6,578 nucleotides of DNA from NCBI GenBank assembly GCA_937951695.1, contig CALFBL010000122.1, forward strand, positions 1 through 6,578. The letters run 5' to 3'. The translations under genes were made by a program, and so were the position numbers. Source of the stretch: an uncultured Granulosicoccaceae bacterium (GTDB lineage: Bacteria > Pseudomonadota > Gammaproteobacteria > Granulosicoccales > Granulosicoccaceae). Of the stretch, positions 1 to 5,416 are shown piece by piece. The notes beneath the pieces were generated by a model. It did no database searches and had not been told where the DNA came from. It saw nothing but the letters and a program-made list of their open reading frames with translations. The stretch's first letter is position 1; every line of letters begins with the position of its first letter.

Positions 1-54
1 GAATCCTCTCGCCCCGACCATATTGAATCCAAACAGGACACAAATCGGGGGCTT

Positions 55-60
55 TATAAT
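55..60 (+). promoter_or_regulatory. Possible -10 hexamer upstream of the 407-residue protein gene
   Basis: The hexamer TATAAT is a perfect match to the sigma-70 -10 consensus and lies 106 bases before the ATG at 167. No good -35 box sits 16-18 bases upstream (the sequence there is AACAGG or similar); TTGAAT at 23-28 is too far away. Another candidate, TTGATA at 81-86, has no good -10 partner. This is a weak call resting on one hexamer. Confidence 0.25.
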
Positions 61-154
61 CCGTTTTAGTGTGTCTTTCGTTGATAGAGATTAGGGATAC
101 TCTCAACTATTCCGTGAACTGGCCGATGTTTCCCTTGTCAGAACTGTCGTCCCC

Positions 155-158
155 GGAG
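155..158 (+). promoter_or_regulatory. Shine-Dalgarno GGAG for the gene at 167
   Basis: GGAG is followed by eight bases and then the ATG at 167. This good spacing supports both the reality of the gene and the choice of this start. Confidence 0.6.
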
Positions 159-166
159 TCAAGACC

Positions 167-1390
167 ATGCACGCAGACCAGCTGCGCGTAGCCACAAATA
201 AGGTTGTCGATACACTTGCAGCCTCAGGAGTTCTAGAGGCTATTCGCGAATATCGCACCGCAAAAGGCGATCAACGTCCCGTTGCTGCGGCTCGTTTGGG
301 TCATGCTGGGGCGATGCTCATGGAATCCATGGGAACTATCTCACAGGAAGAGGAAGCCATATTAAAACTGCTGCATCTGGATAGCGTACGAACCACCGGT
401 TATTGGCAGAATTTGCTCAGCGCCCAAAAGCCTGAGGCTGAACGTTCAGCAGAGCTGGTTCACCTCTACAGCCGCGTGTTGTTTGCATCCAATCATTTAC
501 CTAATTTTGCGGCCTTGTTGAACCGAGTAACGAATGTACCGCGCGCTAGCGCGGCTGCAGCGCCCGCGCTGACTCCGCTGCAAACTGGCGAATCACGGCT
601 CGCTATCCAGCTCTCTGATGCCGGCGAGAGGGCATCTGACCCTGATCGCATCGCACGCTCCATCGACGGTATCGACATGCTGTATTCGGCGTGTGCCAGT
701 TTGTCTCGTCGTCCCGCTCTGGATCTGCGGCTCGATCATATCGTCGGTGTAGGTGATCGCCAAATTGTGTTCACCGGTGAGTCTGAAGGTGTTGCCGCAA
801 TGGCTGCGGTTATCGACTCTATTCCTAGCGCCTTGGCTAGTCTTAATGACGATCAGGAGATCGATCTCGATGCACTGGTGGATACACTGCCGATCTTCAA
901 GCAGCTGAATACGTTGGCAGGCCATGGCGCCTTCAGTGAAAAAGATTTGCGAGACATTCGCGAAACCATGCACCAAGGTGCTTTGCTGACTTTGGAAAGT
1001 GGGGTGGTTCTGACCGACTCCGAGCAACCCCGGTACACAGGCTCAATGAAGCCTGCCGGCGCTCGCACGCCGCAGTTGGCATCGACCAATGGTGCAGTTG
1101 TACCGACGAATGCACCTGCGGCAGGGTACGTGCCATCACCCGCGAACGGTTCATACCCAGCCGAGCCCGTGCGTGATGAACATTACGAACGTTACTTGGC
1201 GGAACGTGCAGCCATGCAGAAGGGCGCAAATGGTTCGGCGCCCGTAACACAGGCGCCCGATGACCCGTTTCCCATGTTGGGTAACGCGGTTCAGCAAGAC
1301 TATGACGATTCTGCGGCATCAACCAATTTGGATAAACAATCTGCTGTGGATGAACTGCTAAAGACTCTAAACCGCCAACGCGACGGTTGA
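167..1390 (+). CDS. Unrecognised 407-residue protein with Pro/Ala-rich C-terminal tail
   Basis: I do not recognise this family and assign no function. The ATG start is supported by GGAG eight bases upstream, and the 407-codon frame is uninterrupted. Three parts are visible. Residues 1-124 look mainly alpha-helical (for example ATNKVVDTLAASGVLEAIREY near the N-terminus). Residues 125-138 are an Ala/Pro linker. Residues 140-285 look like a mixed alpha/beta unit: a helix around Y173, two likely strands around LDLRLDHIVGVG and QIVFTGE (185-205), then a helix. From P288 to about 375 the chain is low-complexity, rich in Pro, Ala, Gly, Asn and Ser, and probably disordered; an acidic stretch and a short C-terminal helix (about 388-404) follow. 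I see no signal peptide or membrane segment, so it is probably cytoplasmic. The layout suggests a scaffold or regulatory protein, but that is only inference. It is followed by a 556-base gap, so it is probably monocistronic. Confidence 0.8.
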   Translation: MHADQLRVATNKVVDTLAASGVLEAIREYRTAKGDQRPVAAARLGHAGAMLMESMGTISQEEEAILKLLHLDSVRTTGYWQNLLSAQKPEAERSAELVHLYSRVLFASNHLPNFAALLNRVTNVPRASAAAAPALTPLQTGESRLAIQLSDAGERASDPDRIARSIDGIDMLYSACASLSRRPALDLRLDHIVGVGDRQIVFTGESEGVAAMAAVIDSIPSALASLNDDQEIDLDALVDTLPIFKQLNTLAGHGAFSEKDLRDIRETMHQGALLTLESGVVLTDSEQPRYTGSMKPAGARTPQLASTNGAVVPTNAPAAGYVPSPANGSYPAEPVRDEHYERYLAERAAMQKGANGSAPVTQAPDDPFPMLGNAVQQDYDDSAASTNLDKQSAVDELLKTLNRQRDG

Positions 1391-1411
1391 GGTGCAACCG
1401 CCACATTGGCG
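1373..1411 (+). other. Two-tier hairpin overlapping the stop codon of the 407-residue protein gene
   Basis: The outer arms CGCCAA (1373-1378) and TTGGCG (1406-1411) pair perfectly. The inner arms CGGTTG (1384-1389) and CAACCG (1395-1400) also pair perfectly, with loop AGGTG, and five unpaired bases lie on each side between the tiers. The TGA stop (1388-1390) lies in the inner stem and loop. No T-run follows (the next bases are TTAGCAAAAATGG), so it is not a standard intrinsic terminator. It may protect the mRNA 3' end or help Rho-dependent termination; this role is inferred. Confidence 0.45.
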
Positions 1412-1423
1412 TTAGCAAAAATG

Positions 1424-1437
1424 GGCTCTCCGGGACG
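1424..1437. repeat. Imperfect direct copy of the tRNA-Asn 3' end
   Basis: GGCTCTCCGGGACG here matches GGCTCCCCGGGACG at 3154-3167, the CCA-adjacent 3' end of tRNA-Asn seen on the plus strand, in the same orientation with one mismatch in 14. A tRNA 3'-end repeat on the 3' side of the gene is the arrangement expected of attachment sites flanking an integrated element. The match is short, ends before the T-loop, and no integrase lies between the copies, so chance is possible. Confidence 0.3.
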
Positions 1438-1563
1438 AGGGCGCACCGGATAACCCGGTATGTGAATCTACCCATCCAATGTGTGTTGGACGGTTCGAAA
1501 AATTCAAGAAAACTCCTACCAACGCCTACCGTCAATTCATTTAACGTCGAGCGGTTTTGAATC

Positions 1564-1582
1564 GCGCACCGGAAATGTGCGC
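1564..1582. repeat. Perfect 6-base inverted repeat with 7-base loop
   Basis: GCGCAC (1564-1569) and GTGCGC (1577-1582) pair perfectly around a 7-base loop. The following bases, AACCGAAGAAAATTTT, do not form an immediate T-run, so it is not a typical terminator. Its first ten bases, GCGCACCGGA, also occur at 1441-1450, within the same intergenic region. Confidence 0.5.
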
Positions 1583-1753
1583 AACCGAAGAAAATTTTGG
1601 TGCGGTACGAAATTTGCTGAAGCCTTCGCGGATAAATCTGAAAACTTTAAAACCGTGGCCATGAGTGCCGTCCTGTTGCTGTTTCTACTTTTAACAGGAT
1701 GAAGGATGTGTGAGAGCCGTTCACTGACCCGCGTTCAGCATTGAGGTAAGTCG

Positions 1754-1834
1754 ATGAAGTTGCAGGTATTCGCATTACGCCACATGGTTTGTGGCGAACT
1801 GGTGAATTTTCCGGCTACTGGTCGGCGTCGTTAG
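1754..1834 (+). CDS. Possible 26-residue small protein
   Basis: This is a short ATG-to-TAG frame encoding a basic peptide that begins MKLQVFALRHMVCGEL and ends GRRR. What marks it out is the upstream GAGG (1743-1746), seven bases before the ATG, a better Shine-Dalgarno than the neighbouring acyltransferase gene has. It lies alone in the gap, 112 bases before the next start. The C-terminal half overlaps the CTGGTC/GACCAG inverted repeat. I recognise no family, and a frame of this length can easily arise by chance. It could also be the remnant of a decayed gene. Confidence 0.2.
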   Translation: MKLQVFALRHMVCGELVNFPATGRRR

Positions 1835-1907
1835 AGACCAGCGGAGACTGTCGCTGAGCCATGTTTCAAGCGACGTTCATTCGATCGAGTGCAGTTCGTT
1901 TGTAATT

Positions 1908-1913
1908 TATACT
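1908..1913 (+). promoter_or_regulatory. Possible -10 box (TATACT) for the acyltransferase gene
   Basis: TATACT matches five of six consensus -10 positions and would place the transcription start near 1920, about 27 bases before the ATG at 1947. The matching -35 region (about 1884-1890, ATCGAGT) is poor, so expression may be weak or need an activator. The 8-base palindrome TCGATCGA (1881-1888) overlaps the -35 position and could be an operator half-site; this is inference. Confidence 0.35.
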
Positions 1914-1946
1914 CCCTCTGCTCGAACACCATAGAAGAACAATAAG

Positions 1947-3056
1947 ATGATTAGACTATTCGATTCGATCTCAGAACTACGACAGATAATTGTGCCTTGG
2001 AAATTGTTGGTGGCGAGCTGTTGCGAGCAGAATATAAATTATGAACCAGAACCACTGCTCTCCATTCTTGAAAATTTGGATTTTCTAGATTGGCGCGTCG
2101 TAACAGTATGGAGAAGCGATTGTCTGGTTGGCTTGTTTCCCCTACAGAACATTCAGAAATTGCCGATACCCGTGAAGCAATTTTCGATGCTATTCCAAAA
2201 CCACTTTATGTCGTGCGTTCCACTGGTACACACCGATCATGTCGATGAGGTCTTAACTGAATTTTATCTATGGTTTTCTAACCCCAAAAAACCTTTGATA
2301 CTCTCATTGCCGGAAGTACTTCCCGAAAGCTTAATATTTGAACGGTTTTTAAAAGTCGCATTCATTAATAAATTATCGATTGATCGCTCTTCAATTCAGA
2401 CACGCGCTTTCTTGGATACCCGATCCCAGACATTTGACGCCTATTTCAAATCAAGCTTCAGTAGCTCAGGGCGATCGGCGTTTAGACGAAAACGAAAACG
2501 ACTCGAAGAACAGCACGGCCCCTGGTCAACAGAATTCGTCGACAGTGACGATGGGCGTATTGATCGATTCGTTGATCATCTGATCGATGTCGAGTCAAAG
2601 AGCTGGAAGGAGGCGAACGGATCGTCAATCAATCTCAACCCGGGTGTTGGACGTGTGATCAAGGATACGTGTCATGCCGCAGCCGAACATCAACGTTTTT
2701 TGCTGGCTGTGAGTTTCGTGGGAGACAGGGCTGTGTCGGCAATCTCGAGCTACATCAACGATGGCAGGCTGCTGATTTACAAGATCGGATTCGATGAGTC
2801 TGTCAGCAAATTTTCGGTTGGGGCATCGACAACAATGGATCTTATCGAATACGCACACAACAGCTCACGTATCGACATCGTCGATTCTTGCGCGGATCAA
2901 AATTTAGAAATGTTTAACCGGGGCCTTACCGGAAGACAATCGGTCTTGACCTACAAGATTGGATCGCATAATGTGCGGTCTAAAATCGCCGTCTCTCTGG
3001 TATCAAGAACACGCAACGTACGTATAGTGATCAAAGAGACCTTAACGGCGACCTAG
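1947..3056 (+). CDS. GNAT-fold acyltransferase-like protein of the CelD/BcsL type
   Basis: The 369-residue protein has the two-part plan of the CelD/BcsL (Acetyltransf_6, FemAB-like) group. The N-terminal part has a VVTVWRSDCLVGLFPL strand pair (about 51-66), then an NHFMSCVPLV segment. The C-terminal GNAT part begins with FDAYF (163-167), a very basic RRKRKRLEEQ helix (180-189) and a WKEANGSS loop. It continues with a RLLIYKIGFDES strand (274-285) and KFSVGASTTMDLIEYA (288-303), where the pantetheine-side helix of acyl-CoA transferases normally lies. Family members transfer acyl or aminoacyl groups, often in exopolysaccharide, cellulose or cell-envelope modification; the substrate here cannot be read. 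No signal peptide or membrane segment is evident. The start is preceded only by a weak AGAAG. There are no operon partners, which is unusual for this group. The first half is A+T-rich (18 G+C in 60 bases at 2341-2400), the second half is not (31 in 60 at 2641-2700), hinting at acquisition or a mosaic origin. Confidence 0.8.
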   Translation: MIRLFDSISELRQIIVPWKLLVASCCEQNINYEPEPLLSILENLDFLDWRVVTVWRSDCLVGLFPLQNIQKLPIPVKQFSMLFQNHFMSCVPLVHTDHVDEVLTEFYLWFSNPKKPLILSLPEVLPESLIFERFLKVAFINKLSIDRSSIQTRAFLDTRSQTFDAYFKSSFSSSGRSAFRRKRKRLEEQHGPWSTEFVDSDDGRIDRFVDHLIDVESKSWKEANGSSINLNPGVGRVIKDTCHAAAEHQRFLLAVSFVGDRAVSAISSYINDGRLLIYKIGFDESVSKFSVGASTTMDLIEYAHNSSRIDIVDSCADQNLEMFNRGLTGRQSVLTYKIGSHNVRSKIAVSLVSRTRNVRIVIKETLTAT

Positions 3057-3058
3057 CG

Positions 3059-3084
3059 AAAAAAGTCTCTTGTCGTTGACAGAG
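3059..3084 (-). terminator. Intrinsic terminator of the tRNA-Asn transcript
   Basis: Read on the minus strand, CTCT-GTC (3084-3078) pairs with GAC-A-AGAG (3074-3067) around an AAC loop with one bulged A. Two bases later a run of six T follows (3064-3059). It lies just after the stop codon of the convergent acyltransferase gene. On the plus strand the same stem is followed by no T-run, so it would mainly stop transcription coming from the tRNA gene. The stem is short (seven pairs), hence moderate confidence. Confidence 0.5.
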
Positions 3085-3134
3085 CGTTGTTGGCATCGAG
3101 CTATCGACTGGATCACCCAAGCGCCAGATTGCGC

Positions 3135-3146
3135 CTAAGTCCTTAG
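3135..3146. repeat. CTAAG-TC-CTTAG inverted repeat next to the tRNA 3' end
   Basis: Perfect 5-base arms (3135-3139 and 3142-3146) are separated by two bases and lie six bases beyond the tRNA CCA, in its transcribed trailer. A GCGC/GCGC pair (3120-3123 and 3131-3134) adjoins it. Such structures can mark trailer-processing sites; no function can be assigned from sequence. Confidence 0.4.
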
Positions 3147-3152
3147 ATTCAT

Positions 3153-3228
3153 TGGCTCCCCGGGACGGACTTGAACCGCCGACCCAATGATTAACAGTCA
3201 TTTGCTCTACCGACTGAGCTACCGGGGA
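3153..3228 (-). tRNA. tRNA-Asn (anticodon GTT)
   Basis: The 76-base gene folds as a standard cloverleaf on the minus strand. The acceptor stem is TCCCCGG (3228-3222) with CCGGGGA, discriminator G, and an encoded CCA at 3155-3153. T8 and A9 are followed by a D-arm GCTCAGTCGGTAGAGC; the anticodon loop contains CTGTTAAT with GTT at 3195-3193 (nucleotides 34-36), and the T-loop reads GTTCAAGT. GTT decodes AAC and AAT, so it carries asparagine. The start TCC and end GGAGCCA match E. coli tRNA-Asn. It has its own promoter (3241-3269), converges on the acyltransferase gene and diverges from uvrB. A partial copy of its 3' end lies at 1424-1437. Confidence 0.97.
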
Positions 3229-3240
3229 ACTGAATCAAAA

Positions 3241-3269
3241 ATGATAGTGTGATTTAACCCATCGGTCAA
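3241..3269 (-). promoter_or_regulatory. Sigma-70 promoter of tRNA-Asn
   Basis: On the minus strand TTGACC (3269-3264) is followed after exactly 17 bases by TATCAT (3246-3241). Each hexamer has five of six consensus bases and the spacing is ideal. The predicted transcription start is near 3234, leaving a leader of only about six bases before the mature tRNA 5' end, a short leader that RNase P would remove. Confidence 0.75.
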
Positions 3270-3328
3270 CTGTCTGGGCCGTTTTCCCCCACGATTCATC
3301 AGTGTTCTTGTCCCCGTGGTGTAAAGTA

Positions 3329-3354
3329 GGCCCGTTTCTCGACGTAGAACGGCC
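3329..3354 (+). promoter_or_regulatory. Leader hairpin immediately before the uvrB start
   Basis: CCGTT (3332-3336) pairs with AACGG (3348-3352), and beyond a bulged C the stem extends through GG (3329-3330) with CC (3353-3354). The loop has eleven bases. The 3' arm ends six bases before the TTG start, where a Shine-Dalgarno would normally lie. It could lower uvrB translation; that effect is inferred. Confidence 0.35.
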
Positions 3355-3360
3355 ACTCGC

Positions 3361-5391
3361 TTGATAAGTAAAGCCTTCGATCTCCAAACTCGCTATGCCC
3401 CAGCAGGACATCAACCGGAGGCTATCGAGAAATTGACGTCTGGCATCAGCGATGGTCTGGCCTATCAAACACTGCTCGGGGTTACCGGTAGCGGCAAGAC
3501 CTTTACCGTAGCGAACGTCATCCAGAACCTGCAACGTCCGGCGATTGTTCTGGCACCCAATAAGACTCTGGCGGCCCAGTTGTACGGAGAATTTCGCGAG
3601 TTCTTTCCGAATAATGCTGTTGAATATTTCGTCTCCTACTATGACTACTACCAGCCAGAGGCCTATGTGCCAGCATCGGATTTGTTCATTGAAAAGGACA
3701 GCTCCATCAACGAGCACATCGAGCAAATGCGTCTTTCGGCCACTAAGGCTTTGTTCGAACGACCCGACGTTATTATCGTCGCCACCGTATCGTCCATTTA
3801 CGGTCTGGGCGACCCGCAGCAGTATCATAAAATGGTGCTGCATCTGTCGCGCAATGAAATCATTGATCAGCGAAAGCTGCTGCGCCGCCTGGCTGAGCTG
3901 CAGTACTCACGAAACGACATGGAATTAAAGCGCGGCACCTATCGGGTCCGCGGTGAAATCATCGATGTCCATCCTGCAGATTCCGAACGTGAGGCCGTTC
4001 GGATCGAACTGTTCGACGATGAGATTGAATCGTTGAGTCAGTTTGATCCGCTGACCGGCGAAATCCTTCGCAAGGTACCACGCTTAACCATCTACCCAAA
4101 GACCCATTATGTGACTCCGCGTGACCGATTGTTGGCCGCCGTAGACGACATCAAGGAGGAGCTGCGCGAGCGGCTGGAACGGTTGCGAGAGGCCAACAAG
4201 CTGGTGGAGGCGCAGCGGCTCCAGGAACGCACTATGTTTGACATGGAGATGATCAACGAGTTGGGCTATTGCTCGGGCATCGAAAACTATTCGCGTTACT
4301 TATCGGGGCGAGAACCGGGCGAACCACCGCCGTGTCTGTTCGATTATTTGCCCGCCGAGAGCTTGCTGTTTGTAGATGAGAGCCACGTGACCGTGCCGCA
4401 GCTAGGCGCTATGTTCAAGGGTGATCGCTCGCGTAAGGAAAACCTGGTGAATTTTGGTTTTCGCCTGCCATCGGCTCTGGACAATCGGCCGTTGAATTTC
4501 CAGGAATTTGAAATGCTGGCGCCGCAAACGGTCTACGTCTCGGCCACGCCGGGCGAGCACGAAAAAACGCACACCGATGAGATGATAGAGCTGGTGGTTC
4601 GGCCCACCGGGCTGCTCGATCCGGTTGTGGAGGTGCGACCGGTGCGCACCCAAGTGGACGATGTTCTGTCAGAGATTAACCTGCGGGTAGAGTTGAATGA
4701 ACGCGTACTCATTACGACTCTGACCAAACGCATGTCGGAGGATCTGACTGATTATCTGTCCGATCATGGGGTCAAGGTTCGCTACCTGCACGCCGATGTC
4801 GATACCGTGGAGCGAAGTGAAATCATTCGCGATTTGCGTCTGGGCGTGTTCGATGTCGTGGTTGGGATCAACTTGCTGCGCGAGGGTCTGGACATGCCTG
4901 AAGTGAGTCTGGTGGCTATCCTCGATGCCGACAAGGAAGGTTTTTTGCGCGGCGAGAAATCTCTGATACAAACCATCGGTCGTGCGGCCCGTAATCTTAA
5001 GGGGCGCGCCATCTTGTACGGTGACCGCGTCACGGCCTCGATGCAGAAAGCCATCGATGAGACCAATCGGCGCCGCAAAGTGCAGCACGACTACAACGTG
5101 GAGCATGGCGTCACCCCGGTGGGCATCGTGAAGCCCGTGGCCGATGTGATGGAGGCGGGGGGCGCCGCTAGGCCGGGCAAAAAAGCGCGCGGCAAAGGTG
5201 GTTCGGCCAAGATAAAATCTACCCTGGCGGAACACCTCACCGCAAATCAGGCGGCGAAAAAAATCAAGCAGCTTGAAAAACAGATGTACGAGGCCGCACG
5301 AAACCTCGAATTTGAAAAAGCGGCCAGTTGCCGCGATGAGCTTGAACTCATTCGGGCCAACTTGTTTCAGGAAACGAGTTTGCCCGATTAG
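3361..5391 (+). CDS. uvrB: UvrABC excision nuclease subunit B
   Basis: UvrB is the central, damage-verifying, helicase-like ATPase of nucleotide excision repair. It is delivered to lesions by UvrA and recruits UvrC for the incisions. The 676-residue length is normal (E. coli about 673). Visible landmarks are Walker A GVTGSGKT (40-47); the beta-hairpin YYDYYQPEAYVP (93-104), with tyrosines 93, 94, 96 and 97 that grip the lesion; Walker B DESH (339-342); helicase motif V GINLLREGLD (502-511); motif VI QTIGRAARN (537-545); and the C-terminal UVR domain (about 631-666) that binds UvrC. A Gly/Lys-rich linker (601-620) joins the helicase core to the UVR domain. The TTG start is forced: an in-frame TAA lies at 3322-3324, the first in-frame ATG is far inside the gene, and the N-terminus ISKAF matches the usual SKPF. 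No Shine-Dalgarno and no CTGT-N8-ACAG LexA box is visible upstream, so SOS control is not evident here. Confidence 0.98.
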   Translation: MISKAFDLQTRYAPAGHQPEAIEKLTSGISDGLAYQTLLGVTGSGKTFTVANVIQNLQRPAIVLAPNKTLAAQLYGEFREFFPNNAVEYFVSYYDYYQPEAYVPASDLFIEKDSSINEHIEQMRLSATKALFERPDVIIVATVSSIYGLGDPQQYHKMVLHLSRNEIIDQRKLLRRLAELQYSRNDMELKRGTYRVRGEIIDVHPADSEREAVRIELFDDEIESLSQFDPLTGEILRKVPRLTIYPKTHYVTPRDRLLAAVDDIKEELRERLERLREANKLVEAQRLQERTMFDMEMINELGYCSGIENYSRYLSGREPGEPPPCLFDYLPAESLLFVDESHVTVPQLGAMFKGDRSRKENLVNFGFRLPSALDNRPLNFQEFEMLAPQTVYVSATPGEHEKTHTDEMIELVVRPTGLLDPVVEVRPVRTQVDDVLSEINLRVELNERVLITTLTKRMSEDLTDYLSDHGVKVRYLHADVDTVERSEIIRDLRLGVFDVVVGINLLREGLDMPEVSLVAILDADKEGFLRGEKSLIQTIGRAARNLKGRAILYGDRVTASMQKAIDETNRRRKVQHDYNVEHGVTPVGIVKPVADVMEAGGAARPGKKARGKGGSAKIKSTLAEHLTANQAAKKIKQLEKQMYEAARNLEFEKAASCRDELELIRANLFQETSLPD

Positions 5392-5404
5392 TGGGCCGTT
5401 TTTT
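5372..5404 (+). terminator. Probable intrinsic terminator of uvrB
   Basis: GCCC (5382-5385) pairs with GGGC (5393-5396) around a 7-base loop containing the TAG stop. AAACG (5372-5376) can pair with CGTTT (5397-5401), with a 5-base bulge on the left. A run of six T (5399-5404) follows the stem. It sits in the 25-base gap between the convergent uvrB and hflD stops and may block transcription mainly in the uvrB direction. The stem is imperfect. Confidence 0.45.
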
Positions 5405-5416
5405 GTGCGAGAGAGG

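Larger units (their letters stand above)
1391..1946. other. 556-base hairpin-rich region without a convincing gene
   Basis: I see no well-supported protein gene here; a 73-codon frame at 1481-1702 has no Shine-Dalgarno or recognisable content. The region holds several perfect small inverted repeats: ACCGG/CCGGT (1445-1459), GCGCAC/GTGCGC (1564-1582) and CTGGTC/GACCAG (1818-1841). It also has a 10-base direct repeat GCGCACCGGA (1441 and 1564), a possible 26-codon ORF (1754-1834), the palindrome TCGATCGA (1881-1888), and a likely -10 box for the next gene. Such content fits either decayed DNA or a structured untranslated region. Confidence 0.5.

Noticed and set aside
11..52. CCCCGA/TCGGGG inverted repeat near the left edge, possibly a terminator of an upstream gene
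   Set aside because: The loop is 27 bases and the following TTTATAAT is a poor T-run. No upstream gene is visible to support it.
539..554. Perfect CCGCGC-GCTA-GCGCGG inverted repeat inside the 407-residue gene
   Set aside because: It lies in codons for the Ala-rich linker, where G+C-rich self-complementary sequence arises easily from Ala and Arg codons.
933..1535. 200-codon minus-strand frame overlapping the 407-residue gene
   Set aside because: It lies opposite a better-supported gene and shows no recognisable protein features. It is most likely a shadow frame.
1481..1702. 73-codon plus-strand frame ending in a hydrophobic stretch, with MSAVLLLFLLLTG followed by TGA where a lipobox cysteine would stand
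   Set aside because: It has no Shine-Dalgarno, and only about a dozen residues look signal-like. The codons after the TGA stop again soon, so a broken lipoprotein gene is possible but too thinly supported.
3076..3081. Perfect -35 hexamer TTGACA on the plus strand after the acyltransferase gene
   Set aside because: No -10 box lies at 16-18 bases, the next gene on that strand is far away, and the hexamer is part of the tRNA terminator stem.
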